Assembly: GCA_002171515.1 (NCBI GenBank)
Contig: NHEP01000151.1
Span: 1-56,825, forward strand
Length of the DNA stretch: 56,825 bases
Direction: 5' to 3'
Source of the DNA: a bacterium TMED88
GTDB lineage: Bacteria > Myxococcota_A > UBA9160 > UBA4427
Position numbers and translations under genes: made by a program. The notes under the pieces were generated by a model. The model did no database searches and had not been told where the DNA came from. It worked only from the letters and a program-made list of their open reading frames with translations. Positions 25,371 through 34,623 of the stretch are shown one piece after another (the first letter of the stretch is position 1; every line of letters begins with the position of its first letter).

Positions 25371-26597
25371 GTGAGCACATTCGGGATCGTTGTTGGGGGA
25401 GGACCGGCACCGGGAATCAACGGCGTGATTGGTGCGGCGACCCGAGCGGCCCGGCGGACAGGTGCCCGGGTCATCGGGATTCATCAAGGCTTCCAATGGC
25501 TGATGGAGGGCAACCTTGAGCATAGTCGCGAAATCGACGACGACGCCGTAACCGATATTCACCATCGGGGCGGCTCAATTCTTGGAACCTCCCGCGCTAA
25601 TCCGACACGGAACCCCGATCACCTGCAACAAGTTGTCGAGTCGCTTGAACGCCTCGGCATCGACCATCTGGTTTCGATCGGTGGAGATGACACCTGCTCA
25701 AGCGCCCGGAGAGTCGGAGAGGCGGCGAGTGGGGAAATTCGGGTCGCCCATGTCCCCAAAACCATCGACAATGATTTGCCGCTCCCGGAGGGAATTCCGA
25801 CTTTCGGCTATGAGACGGCACGCTCCGTCGCATCGACCTTGCTCGCGACACTGCTTGAAGACGCCCGAACCACAGAACGCTGGTACATCACGGTTCTCAT
25901 GGGACGCAACGCAGGACATCTCGCACTGGGCGCCGGCCAATCCGCTGGAGCGACAGCCATGTTGGTCGCCGAGGAATTTCCCGAAGGACCCATTGGTTTG
26001 ACGAGCGTCGCGCAAACCATTGAAGCCACCATCGTTAAGAGGACGGCCGAGGGGCAGCCCCATGGCGTCATCGTTTTGGCCGAAGGAATCGGTGATCGAC
26101 TCGACCCGGGCGAATTGGCCGAACTCTCCGATCTTCCACGGGACGATCACGGGCACGTTCGCCTCGCTGAATTGCCCTTGGGTCGCCTGGTCCGCGATCA
26201 GGTCCAAAAGGGACTTTCGCAGGTCGGCATCAAAACAACGATCGTCGCGAAGGACATCGGCTACGAACTCCGATGCGCCTCGCCCAATGCCTTCGACCAA
26301 GAATACACCCGCGATCTGGGCGTTGGGGCCGTCGAGCTCTTGCTTGCCGGCCAGAACAACGTGATGGTCACGCGACAAATGGACCAAATCGTGCCGATTC
26401 CGTTCGAGGATATCCTTGACGCCGAAACGGGACGAACGCGAGTCAGGCTTCTCAACACCCAGAGCTTGGCCTTCCAAACGGCTCGCAAACTCCAAACACG
26501 CCTCGATCCGGCAGACCTCGACCATGCGGAACAGGTGGCTCGGCTGATGGCGGTGACGGGGCTGGACCAACAGGCACTCAAAGCGCGGTACTCTTAG
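25371..26597 (+). CDS. 6-phosphofructokinase, PPi-dependent type
   Basis: A 408-residue phosphofructokinase of glycolysis (fructose 6-phosphate to fructose 1,6-bisphosphate). The phosphoryl-donor loop reads IGGDDT (residues 103-108) and the catalytic region VPKTIDND (128-135). Asp in GGDD, where ATP enzymes have Gly, together with Lys before TIDND is the known signature of pyrophosphate-dependent enzymes, whose reaction is reversible. The frame is open back to 24924, but that part is Arg/Pro-rich, antisense to the divergent gene and not PFK-like. The GTG at 25371 begins STFGIVVGGGPAPGING and has an AAGGGAG site. Donor choice needs assay, but the motifs agree. Confidence 0.93.
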   Translation: MSTFGIVVGGGPAPGINGVIGAATRAARRTGARVIGIHQGFQWLMEGNLEHSREIDDDAVTDIHHRGGSILGTSRANPTRNPDHLQQVVESLERLGIDHLVSIGGDDTCSSARRVGEAASGEIRVAHVPKTIDNDLPLPEGIPTFGYETARSVASTLLATLLEDARTTERWYITVLMGRNAGHLALGAGQSAGATAMLVAEEFPEGPIGLTSVAQTIEATIVKRTAEGQPHGVIVLAEGIGDRLDPGELAELSDLPRDDHGHVRLAELPLGRLVRDQVQKGLSQVGIKTTIVAKDIGYELRCASPNAFDQEYTRDLGVGAVELLLAGQNNVMVTRQMDQIVPIPFEDILDAETGRTRVRLLNTQSLAFQTARKLQTRLDPADLDHAEQVARLMAVTGLDQQALKARYS

Positions 26598-26647
26598 GCG
26601 GAGAGCATGCACCAAGGCTTTCCCATGCGGACAGCGTCGATCTGCGG

Positions 26648-26851
26648 CTAATTGGCTGGCGGATCGCCTGATTTCTCCGGGCGAGCTGAATCGGCCGAGG
26701 CGGATGAGGAAGCAGCGGTGGGGTTATCCACCGGTGTGTCCTCATGGAAGAAGGCGACGATCAAGTAGAAAAGCAGTGCAACAAGCATGAAGATCGCGAC
26801 CGCAAAAGTCACGATGCTGCCTCGCTCCAAGTTCTTGCTCACCACGGGCAC
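26648..26851 (-). CDS. small single-pass membrane protein, unknown
   Basis: A 67-residue protein with one transmembrane helix (TFAVAIFMLVALLFYLIVAFF) and a disordered Ser/Ala/Pro tail. The frame extends to an ATG at 26902, but a GTG at 26851 has GGGGAG just 6 bases upstream, and the result starts VPVVSKNLERGS, a natural short N-terminus; I prefer it. It lies 50 bases after the phosphofructokinase stop, convergent, and is divergent from the acetoacetate decarboxylase-like gene. No function can be given. Confidence 0.6.
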   Translation of the reverse strand: MPVVSKNLERGSIVTFAVAIFMLVALLFYLIVAFFHEDTPVDNPTAASSSASADSARPEKSGDPPAN

Positions 26852-27044
26852 TCTATACTCCCCTTCTATCGTCCTTATCTTGCCCGACCCAGGGGCGATC
26901 ATCGCTTCCGTTACGGAGCGCTCTCACGGGTCCCCAGACTACCGATTGAACTCCGGTTCCGCCGCTCCCCCCATGTCTCCGCCTCCCCCGGGTCGCGCGC
27001 CCTGCTGCTAGGGTCTAAGCCCCGCGCCGAAGGAGAAGCCTAGG

Positions 27045-27776
27045 ATGTCCAGCGCCGCCCATTACGAAATTCAAAGCCAGCGCGTCACGTTTCCGGTTCA
27101 AGTTCGGGAGGCGGCCTCGGGATCGGCCGGGTTTCTGGTTCCCGCCGGCGCCGCAGCACGTCTCGTTCCCGACGATTTTGAGGTGGCTGAATTCTTTCCA
27201 GGTCGTGCGCTCTGCACCCTCGTACTCGTCGACTATCGGGACAATGACCTCGGCGATTACAATGAAATGGCCGTCGGCTTCATGGTCAGACCTCGCGGGC
27301 AGCGCCCAAAACTCCCCCGCTGGAGTACTTGGAAAGAAATGCTGGGCGGACGCTTGGCCAGTCACATCATTCACATGCCGGTAAACCAAAGCTTCACCCA
27401 GGAGGCGGGATCGGTCATCTGGGGATACCCCAAAACTGTCCAGCAAATTGAGATTGAATACCAGGCCGACAGGGTCACTGGCCGATTGATCTACGACGGC
27501 GCTCACGCGTTTACGCTGAGTGTTCCGCGCGGGGGTACCCGAGAGATCACGGACAGCGAAATTACAACCCTCTCGATGATCGAGGGTCACCCCTATCGCA
27601 CGCACGCAACGCAAACTTTAAAAGGCATGGGGGTTCGCTTCGGCGGCGCAGAGGTGGAGCTTGGCACGGGGGCCATCGCGGAAGAGTTGCGAAGCCTCGG
27701 ACTGCCCCGACGCCCCATCATGACCACCTGGATCGAAGAGATGTCCGCATCCTTCGGGCCGCCGCAGCCCCTTTGA
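27045..27776 (+). CDS. acetoacetate decarboxylase (ADC) family protein
   Basis: A 243-residue ADC-fold enzyme. WGYPKT at about 126-131 contains the Schiff-base Lys130; before it are DYRDNDLGDYNEMAVGF and SHIIHMPVNQSFTQEAG, typical of the wider family. True acetoacetate decarboxylase makes acetone and CO2, but many relatives act on other keto acids or as aldolase-dehydratases, so the substrate is open. An AAGGAGAAG site precedes the ATG. It ends 11 bases before a small lipoprotein gene on the same strand, a likely two-gene unit. Confidence 0.88.
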   Translation: MSSAAHYEIQSQRVTFPVQVREAASGSAGFLVPAGAAARLVPDDFEVAEFFPGRALCTLVLVDYRDNDLGDYNEMAVGFMVRPRGQRPKLPRWSTWKEMLGGRLASHIIHMPVNQSFTQEAGSVIWGYPKTVQQIEIEYQADRVTGRLIYDGAHAFTLSVPRGGTREITDSEITTLSMIEGHPYRTHATQTLKGMGVRFGGAEVELGTGAIAEELRSLGLPRRPIMTTWIEEMSASFGPPQPL

Positions 27777-27787
27777 GGAGAACCTCC

Positions 27788-28129
27788 ATGAAATGGATGC
27801 CTGGGATCGTCGGCCTTGCTCTTTTCAGCCTCCTCGCAACGGCCTGTGTCCACCACCGCGCCCCAGCCCGACTGCAGGGTGAAATCGAACGCTTTGGCAC
27901 CGAGTACATCGTCACCCAGTGCTCCGATGGAAAAACCTATCAACTGCAAATGATTCCCCACGCCTTTGTCGCCCTGGAGCGCAACGTGAGAAACGTCCAG
28001 AACGAAACAGGCGGTCCGGTTCTGGTCGAACTGGGCGGCAAGATCCTTCCGGCCACCTCCGATACATCAGCCGAAGCGATTTTCGAGGTCCATGATCGAT
28101 ATTCGATTCAACAAGGGCGCTGTCCGTAA
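27788..28129 (+). CDS. small lipoprotein, unknown function
   Basis: A 113-residue protein with a signal ending LLATAC (Cys20), so probably a lipoprotein. The mature part is a short beta-rich domain (EIERFGTEYIVTQCSDGKTYQL, then VLVELGGKILPA) with two further Cys. A clear GAGGAG precedes the ATG at 27788. It follows the ADC-like gene by 11 bases. I do not recognise a family. Confidence 0.75.
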   Translation: MKWMPGIVGLALFSLLATACVHHRAPARLQGEIERFGTEYIVTQCSDGKTYQLQMIPHAFVALERNVRNVQNETGGPVLVELGGKILPATSDTSAEAIFEVHDRYSIQQGRCP

Positions 28130-28161
28130 AAAGTCGGCGATCCGAAGCCGAAACTGGCTGA

Positions 28162-30399
28162 TTACTCGACGTACCCCAGCGCACGTAGCTTCTCAAGACG
28201 CTCAGGATCAATTTCGGCTTCCGGAGTGGTATCGGGTTCCACGTCCAGCTCTTCAGCGAGACGTCGATTCACCTCCACATAGTCCGCCAAAAGCCTTGAA
28301 AGCTCCTCGAACTCCAGCGCGGCCTCTGGCGTCAGAATGGTCTCTCCATTGAGCAGATTGCGGTTCTCCCCCGAGTCTTCCGCCAGATCGAAAAAAGCAA
28401 ATCGGAAACCCTCTGGGTCTGGATAACGGATCAATTTATATTGACCGCGCTCGACGCCGTAGGTGGGCTGATCGATCTCCACCCCACCCGTTCGCGTCAC
28501 GCCTGTAATCTGCCACGCCTCACTGAAGATGGGGCGTGCCTCGTCGACAGCCGATCGGGAAAAGAGCGGAACCAGGCTCTTTCCCTTGACCTCCGGCGGA
28601 ATCGCGACCCCCAGCAGGTCGAGCACTGTGGGCATGACGTCCGCGAGGCCCACCGGCTGCTCGACTCTCAAGCCCTCCGGTACCCCCGGACCGACAAAAA
28701 TTAAGGGAACCCGCACCGTCTCTCGATGGAGGTCTGAGCCATGCCCGATATAGGTATGTTCAAAAAAGGCCTCACCATGATCGGCGAGGACCACCACGAC
28801 GGTGTTCTCAAGCAGGCCTTCTTGATCGAGAGACTCAATCAATACGCGAAGCTGATCATCGGCATAGCGAATTTCTCGATCGTAAAGAATCGGGTGATAG
28901 GGGCCTCGTGGCCGTCGGCCGAATTGGGCCACAATCGATGGTGAATCGAGACCGTCATCCTCAAAATAGTCGTCATACTCGGCGGGGGGCGTGTAGGGAT
29001 AATGGACCTGATAGGTCTGTACGAAAACGAACCAGGGCAGAGACCCCCTGCGCTCGGCAAATTCTCGACCCGCCGAGAAGGTGGCTTCGATATGCCCCTC
29101 GGGCCGCAGGATCCGTGCCGATAAATTTTCCTCGTAGTGGTCAAAGCCCCGACCAAAGCCCAGGGCCCGCGTAATGGCGCCGTTTTCAGTGATGGCCGCG
29201 GTCACGTAGCCAGAAGCCTGAAGCGTCTCGGCCAATGTCGGAATCGCGTCGGGCAGAGAACGACCGCCCAGATTTGAAACCACGCCGTGAATCGATGGGG
29301 GCGTAGCAGTGAACAAGGTCATATGAGATGGGCTCGTGGTCGTCGCCGGCGCGAGCGCGCGAAGAAAAGTCGTTCCTTCAGGCGCCAAAACGTCGTCAAT
29401 AAACGGACTGGTCTTCCGGGGATAGCCATACAGCCCGAGATGGTCTGCCCCCAACGTGTCCAAGGAGACAATCAAGAGGTTCGGGCGATCCGGCTGCGTT
29501 TTCGCCTGGGCTCTTCGATAAACAACCGGATCGGCCCATAGGCCTGGGTCGGCTGCACCTTCCTCACCCGACAAAACCTCCGTCTCGAAGTGAAGAACCG
29601 CTTCGGATTGTCCGAGACCACCCAGGTCAATCCATCTTTGCTGCCAACCTGAGGTGTGGAGGGCCCCGTCCGCCCCGGAAACCTCACTGAAGAGACAGCG
29701 ACATCGATCTCCTTCGCAAGCCAAAAGCCGCCAAGCCACGACCGCCTCCGGCGCCGCGGCACTGATGCGACCTCGGTCTACCACCAGTACGTCCCCTTCC
29801 TTGAAGACGCGGGGCTCGCTCTCCCAAGCGTGGCGATTCTTTGCCGAGGAAACATACGCCGACAAGCCAATTTCAATACGATCCGTCAGCGGGTCCAGGG
29901 CACTAAAATCAAACGGCACGGAGTAAACCAGTTCTGCAACCCCATCGGTCTCAATTCGATCGGGCACTAACTCTGTCCAACCCAATTCGACCCATTCAGT
30001 TTCTCCGACGGGTCGGTAACGGGGCGCGAAGAGAAGATTGGATTCAAGACTCAAATCTAAACGAGCCGGAACGGGCTCGACATGCTGTGGTTGATCGAGC
30101 GAAATTTCGCGTTCGACCAACTCGATTTCCCGAAATCCACTGACGGTGTCTCGGGGGCGACCCCCGATCAAATGACGTCGTGTGCGAATGGGCGTAAAGA
30201 GATCGGACCCGTCGAGGTCTCGCTCCAAACGAAAACCCGGATCTAACTCGAAAGAAGTCTGGCCCCCACAGATGGGATCAAGGGGCTCCTCGGAATAGGG
30301 ATTACACGCCAACAAGAGGAGCCACGCCAAAATCGACGCCATCGTTCGCCCCACCCGAAGCGACGCCCAGCGGGCGAACCTTTCATTTTTCGTTCGCAT
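28162..30399 (-). CDS. sulfatase-fold lipoprotein with Thr in place of the formylglycine Cys
   Basis: A 745-residue predicted lipoprotein (LLLLAC, Cys32). The N-terminal 300 residues are beta-rich and of unknown family. From about 310 the alkaline-phosphatase/sulfatase core begins: PNLLIVSLDTLGADHLGLYGY, then TTTSPSHMTLFT with Thr355 where CxPSR has its Cys, VHYPYTPP and VLADHGEAFFEH (metal ligands). It ends LEKLRALGYVE, as many sulfatases do. Formylglycine sulfatases need Cys or Ser; a Thr nucleophile is seen in phosphotransferases and phosphoethanolamine-type enzymes of this superfamily, so a phosphoester or phosphonate substrate is more likely than sulfate. This is inference. It is divergent from a GST gene. 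Confidence 0.88.
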   Translation of the reverse strand: MRTKNERFARWASLRVGRTMASILAWLLLLACNPYSEEPLDPICGGQTSFELDPGFRLERDLDGSDLFTPIRTRRHLIGGRPRDTVSGFREIELVEREISLDQPQHVEPVPARLDLSLESNLLFAPRYRPVGETEWVELGWTELVPDRIETDGVAELVYSVPFDFSALDPLTDRIEIGLSAYVSSAKNRHAWESEPRVFKEGDVLVVDRGRISAAAPEAVVAWRLLACEGDRCRCLFSEVSGADGALHTSGWQQRWIDLGGLGQSEAVLHFETEVLSGEEGAADPGLWADPVVYRRAQAKTQPDRPNLLIVSLDTLGADHLGLYGYPRKTSPFIDDVLAPEGTTFLRALAPATTTSPSHMTLFTATPPSIHGVVSNLGGRSLPDAIPTLAETLQASGYVTAAITENGAITRALGFGRGFDHYEENLSARILRPEGHIEATFSAGREFAERRGSLPWFVFVQTYQVHYPYTPPAEYDDYFEDDGLDSPSIVAQFGRRPRGPYHPILYDREIRYADDQLRVLIESLDQEGLLENTVVVVLADHGEAFFEHTYIGHGSDLHRETVRVPLIFVGPGVPEGLRVEQPVGLADVMPTVLDLLGVAIPPEVKGKSLVPLFSRSAVDEARPIFSEAWQITGVTRTGGVEIDQPTYGVERGQYKLIRYPDPEGFRFAFFDLAEDSGENRNLLNGETILTPEAALEFEELSRLLADYVEVNRRLAEELDVEPDTTPEAEIDPERLEKLRALGYVE

Positions 30400-30499
30400 C
30401 TGTCTATGCTAACCGATCAAAAGCCTAGCCGTCGTCGATCACGACTGTTCACGATCGTTCGAAATCCCCGCCGATCGCCCCATCCAGGAGGAGCTTCCC

Positions 30500-31510
30500 A
30501 TGGAAAACGAGTCCTATCGAATCTTCGGCGTCGAGCTTTCGCCCTATTCGGTGAAAGTCAGGTCCTATTTTCGATATAAGCAAATTCCCCATGAGTGGAT
30601 TATCCGCGGGCCTTCCGAAATGGAAACCTTCCAACGCTATGCAAAGCTTCCTCTCATCCCGCTTGTTGTCACCCCAGAAGATGTTGGCCTTCAGGATTCG
30701 ACGCCCATTCTCGAGGAGATGGAGAAGAGATATCCCGAACCCTCGATCTACCCTGCTGACCCCGTTTCGCGATTCGTCTCTACGCTCTTCGAGGAATTCG
30801 GAGACGAGTGGGGCAATAAATGGATGTTCCATTTCCGATGGGCCCGAGAGGTGGATCAATGGTCTGCGGCACGACGCCTCGGCGCCGTGATGGCGCCGGA
30901 AGCCAGCGGAGACGCGCTCGAAGCCATCGCCGGAGGCATTCGAGAGCGAATGATCAACCGGGTCTGGTTTGTGGGCTCCTCTCCGACGACTGCGCCCATC
31001 ATTGAGCGCACTTTTGTACGCGGCCTCGAAATTCTCGACCCCCACCTAACGGATCGACCCTATCTCTTCGGCTCTCGTCCGGCCCTCGGAGATTTCGGGC
31101 TCTGGGGACAGCTGTACAACGCCGGGACGGATCCGACTTGCGGTGAGCTGATTCGAAAACACTCCCCCTCCATCCAGGCCTGGATCGAGCGAATGCTGAC
31201 GCCCAGGGTCGAAGGCGAATTCGAGGGCTGGGAAGCCCTGTCGCCCACGTTGACACCCTTCCTTGGAGAACTCATCGGGGGACACTTTTTGCCATGGTCC
31301 GATGCCAACGCCAAGGCGATTGAATTCAATCAGGACATCTTTCAGGTCGAGCTCGCCGGACACCCCTACGAACAAAAACCACAGAAATACCATGCGCGTT
31401 CTCTTGCGCAGCTACGCCAGAACTACGCGGCATTCCCGGAGAAAGAGAGGTTGAATCCGGTCCTGCAGACGAGCGGGTGCCTCGACTGGCTCCAGCGAGC
31501 CACGGACTAG
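30500..31510 (+). CDS. glutathione S-transferase family protein, long form
   Basis: A 336-residue protein with an N-terminal thioredoxin-like GST domain (about 5-85; YRIFGVELSPYSVKVRSYFRYKQI, then LIPLVV and DSTPILEEME) and an unusually long helical C-terminal domain; classical GSTs are near 200-230. An AGGAGGAG site lies just before the ATG. The last Trp/Asp-rich helix and DWLQRATD end at a TAG shared as CTAG with the convergent PQQ gene. Its substrate is unknown. It may be one of the long GST-like proteins with a third helical segment. Confidence 0.85.
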   Translation: MENESYRIFGVELSPYSVKVRSYFRYKQIPHEWIIRGPSEMETFQRYAKLPLIPLVVTPEDVGLQDSTPILEEMEKRYPEPSIYPADPVSRFVSTLFEEFGDEWGNKWMFHFRWAREVDQWSAARRLGAVMAPEASGDALEAIAGGIRERMINRVWFVGSSPTTAPIIERTFVRGLEILDPHLTDRPYLFGSRPALGDFGLWGQLYNAGTDPTCGELIRKHSPSIQAWIERMLTPRVEGEFEGWEALSPTLTPFLGELIGGHFLPWSDANAKAIEFNQDIFQVELAGHPYEQKPQKYHARSLAQLRQNYAAFPEKERLNPVLQTSGCLDWLQRATD

Positions 31511-33480
31511 TCGGGGAGAGCGAAGGCCACCACGGAATCTCCTAGACGCGTCTGCATCAATGGGTGTCCGCCCGCCGCGATCACCACGAATTGACGGCCG
31601 TCCGGTCGGACGCGGTAGGTCATCGGCGTCGCTTGCCCACCCGCCGGCAACCGGCCTCGCCATAGCTCTTCACCCGTTTCCGCGGAAAACGCCCGTAAAT
31701 AATCATCCATCGCCGCGGCGATAAAAATGAGACCGGTCTCGGTGACAATCGGGCCGCCTTGATTCGGAACACCGAGCTCGAGACCCAACGGGATGGGGGC
31801 CAAATCTCGAGTCGTCCCGAGCGGCACTTCGAATCGCTGATCCCCCGTGGCAAGATCAATCCCCACCAAGGTTCCCCACGGTGGCTTGAGGCAGGGATAA
31901 CCCCAAGGCGAAAGGAGAAAGGTCCGCGTCATCGCAAAAGGCGTACCCATCTGGGGCTCCCAGGCTGGGGGAGCCTGACCCTGATCCTTAGCCGCTTGAT
32001 GGGCCGCTTCAAACTCGGCGCGGGGAATAAGGCGAACGACCGTCGCCATGCGGGTTGTATTGGTGACCAGCAAGCCTCTTTCGGAATCGATGGCCACGCT
32101 GCCCCAGTTCGTTCCCCCGAAATAACTGGGATACTGAATCCACCCCTCGACTGAAGGCGGCGTAAAAATACCCTCATAGCGAAGAGACTCAATTTGATCT
32201 CGGCAAGCTCCCCGATCCCATGGGGTGAGACCGAAAATATCTTCCTCAGTAAAAGCCTCTGGGTGAATCGGAGCGGGATGGGTCGGAAAGGGCTGGGTCG
32301 GGGAAAGCTGCTCTCCCTGGACCCCGCCCTGAGGCACCGGCCGCTCTTCGACCTCAAAGAGGGGCTCACCGGTGCGACGGTCCAAAAAGAAGAGGTGCCC
32401 CATCTTCGTCGCCTGAACGACTGCGGGAATTGAACGTCCATCGGGCATTGGGAAATCAAAAAGGGCCGGCTGGCTGGGCACGTCATAATCCCACACGTCG
32501 TGGTGGACCGTCTGAAATCGCCAGCGGGCCTCTCCCGTTTCTGCGTCCAAGGCCACGATTGAACTGGAGTAATAATCCAGTCCCTCCCGGTCACCTCCAT
32601 AGTAGTCTGGCGCGGTATTGCCTGTTGGAACGAAGACCAAACCCAGCTTTTCGTCTCCGGCTAAAATCGACCAAGCGTTCGCGGTGCCCCGGCGATAACG
32701 AACGGTTTGCCCCGACTCGTCGGCCGTCTCAATAAACGTCTGTCCAGGAGGCAGCGGGTCCCAGCTCCAGCGAAGCGACCCTGTTCGCGCGTCATAGGCT
32801 CGGACGACTCCACCGGGTGCATCCACCCGGATATTGTCAAGGACCAATGCACCTGTGACCAACAGATCGCCCATGATCAACGGAGGCGAAGTCACACCGT
32901 ACTCTCCGGGAAGCCGATTCCCGATCCCCTCGCTGAGATCAACCACTCCCGACTCACCAAAGTCCTCACACAGAAGACCCGTCTCGGCGTCAAGCGCCAC
33001 CATTCGGGCATCCAAGGTGCCCATAAACACCCTCGCCCGACATTCTGCGTCAGCGGGCACCGCTGAATCGATCCAGTAACTCACGCCTCGGCATAGAACG
33101 AGCGCTGCTCCGGTGGTATCGACCTCCGAATCGTACACCCACTTTTCAACGCCGGTTTCGGCATCGAGTGCAACGACTCGGTTGCGGGGGGTGCAGAGGT
33201 ACAAGGTGTCACCGACGACAATGGGAGTATTCTGAAAACTTGTGCCGAAAAGTGTTTCCTGTCCGTGGTCGACATCACCCGTGTGGTAAACCCAGGCGAT
33301 TTCTAAATCATCGACATTCTCGGGCGTAATCTGGTTGGCAGCAGAGTGCCGAGTCCCCCCAATATCTGCGCCGTAGTGAGACCACTGGGCGGGATTCCCT
33401 CGGCTCAAAGGCGTCGAGTCGTCGCCACAGGCGATCCAAATCAAGGCACCAGCGAATATGAGGACGGGCATTCGAGACAC
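31507..33480 (-). CDS. PQQ-dependent dehydrogenase, lipoprotein
   Basis: A 657-residue quinoprotein of the methanol/glucose-dehydrogenase propeller type, with repeated W-motifs such as VVALDAETGVEKWVYD, VRAYDARTGSLRWSWD and IVALDAETGEARWRFQ, and C-terminal AFSAETGEELWRGRLPAGGQATPMTY, close to membrane glucose dehydrogenase ends. No haem CxxCH is present, so it must pass electrons to quinone or another cytochrome. The signal ends IWIAC. The frame runs back to 33792, but AAGGAG is 6 bases before a GTG at 33480, which I take as start (the ATG at 33471 is an alternative). It oxidises an alcohol or sugar in the periplasm; the substrate is unknown. Confidence 0.9.
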   Translation of the reverse strand: MSRMPVLIFAGALIWIACGDDSTPLSRGNPAQWSHYGADIGGTRHSAANQITPENVDDLEIAWVYHTGDVDHGQETLFGTSFQNTPIVVGDTLYLCTPRNRVVALDAETGVEKWVYDSEVDTTGAALVLCRGVSYWIDSAVPADAECRARVFMGTLDARMVALDAETGLLCEDFGESGVVDLSEGIGNRLPGEYGVTSPPLIMGDLLVTGALVLDNIRVDAPGGVVRAYDARTGSLRWSWDPLPPGQTFIETADESGQTVRYRRGTANAWSILAGDEKLGLVFVPTGNTAPDYYGGDREGLDYYSSSIVALDAETGEARWRFQTVHHDVWDYDVPSQPALFDFPMPDGRSIPAVVQATKMGHLFFLDRRTGEPLFEVEERPVPQGGVQGEQLSPTQPFPTHPAPIHPEAFTEEDIFGLTPWDRGACRDQIESLRYEGIFTPPSVEGWIQYPSYFGGTNWGSVAIDSERGLLVTNTTRMATVVRLIPRAEFEAAHQAAKDQGQAPPAWEPQMGTPFAMTRTFLLSPWGYPCLKPPWGTLVGIDLATGDQRFEVPLGTTRDLAPIPLGLELGVPNQGGPIVTETGLIFIAAAMDDYLRAFSAETGEELWRGRLPAGGQATPMTYRVRPDGRQFVVIAAGGHPLMQTRLGDSVVAFALPD

Positions 33481-33551
33481 CGGACGCTCCTTATCTTGCT
33501 TCACTCCACCAACCAAAAGATACCCAAGGCGAGAGGCTCCGAGCCCGCTAT

Positions 33552-34541
33552 TTAAGCGCCCGACCCTTCGCTCGGACCCTTGGAGCCCTTGAGGACTTCT
33601 CTCACTCCCCGCCAGAGAACAAATTGACCCGCGAGAATGACGGTCGGTGTCGTCGCCAGCCGGTCGACCACCGCGGCCAGCATCGCTGCGCCGGGCTCGA
33701 TCCCGATAAGCGCCGCTCCGAACAACACGCCCGCCTCCCGAAATCCCAAGGCCGCGGGCGTCAGGCTCACCAGCATACTGAGGTCCGTACAAATGGAGAC
33801 GACCATCACCTGAGGAAATGGGATGTGCACGCCGGCGATTTCAAGGGCCACTTTCATCCGCACAGCGCGTGAAAAAATTCCGGCCGCTTGTAGACCAACC
33901 AATCGGATCAACACGAAGGGACGACCCGCGAGAGACGACCAAGCTTTATGGGCGGCCAAGAGATGCCGACGAGGCCATTCGGGAAGAACACCAAAAAGTC
34001 TGACCGGAGCCGCTACAGAAAGAACGGCCGCCCCGGCGATCCCCCCAAAGGCCCAGAGCATCTCGACTCTGGGGATCGGATTCAATCCGTTCACGAACCA
34101 ACCCGCCCAGAAGCCCAGCGCGCCCATCAAGCCGGTCGCCAGCAAAATCATCAGAACAGCGAAAGCCAGGTAGCTCGCGTAGGGAACCGCGTGCTGAACT
34201 CTCAAATAAACGGCGGGCGGGGCGAGCCCCGAGCGCGGAATGATGAGATTGGTATAGCTCTGCAGCAAGGTCAGCATGAAGCAAATCGACCGGTCAATCG
34301 AAAAGCCCAAGGACGACAGCCCCACCCGCATCGCCTCGGCGGAAAGCGCTCGACCGATCAAGTACAGCGAGACAATTCCGAGAAAGGCGCCGGGAGGAAG
34401 ATTCGAGAGTTGACGAAGCTCGCCCCAATGCCCACGGACCAGCCAGGCCAATAGCGACAGAGAAACACCCGCGAGCAGATAGGCATAAAGGATTCGGCGC
34501 CTCACCAAACCATGCTCTCGCAGATCACGCGTTTTGGCCAC
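33552..34541 (-). CDS. UPF0104 / YbhN-like multi-span membrane protein
   Basis: A 329-residue protein with about eight hydrophobic segments and the lysylphosphatidylglycerol-synthase transmembrane-domain pattern (SRAVRMKVALEIAGV, SICTDLSMLVSLTPAALGFREAGVLFG). The flippase or synthase catalytic domain is absent, so this is the standalone UPF0104 type, linked in other bacteria to lipid transfer. The start is GTG with no strong ribosome site. It ends 71 bases before the PQQ gene start and is divergent from the second GST. Confidence 0.88.
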   Translation of the reverse strand: MAKTRDLREHGLVRRRILYAYLLAGVSLSLLAWLVRGHWGELRQLSNLPPGAFLGIVSLYLIGRALSAEAMRVGLSSLGFSIDRSICFMLTLLQSYTNLIIPRSGLAPPAVYLRVQHAVPYASYLAFAVLMILLATGLMGALGFWAGWFVNGLNPIPRVEMLWAFGGIAGAAVLSVAAPVRLFGVLPEWPRRHLLAAHKAWSSLAGRPFVLIRLVGLQAAGIFSRAVRMKVALEIAGVHIPFPQVMVVSICTDLSMLVSLTPAALGFREAGVLFGAALIGIEPGAAMLAAVVDRLATTPTVILAGQFVLWRGVREVLKGSKGPSEGSGA

Positions 34542-34623
34542 GAGACCATCGAGAAAGTCGAGGGCAAGGCTAAGCTGGAGCCGAGCTCTCTACCCCCGCC
34601 CAAACCGCAGATCGGAGATGGAC

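Noticed and set aside
25698-26615. 305-residue minus ORF opposite the phosphofructokinase
   Set aside because: Mirror of a real gene; no domain pattern or ribosome site.
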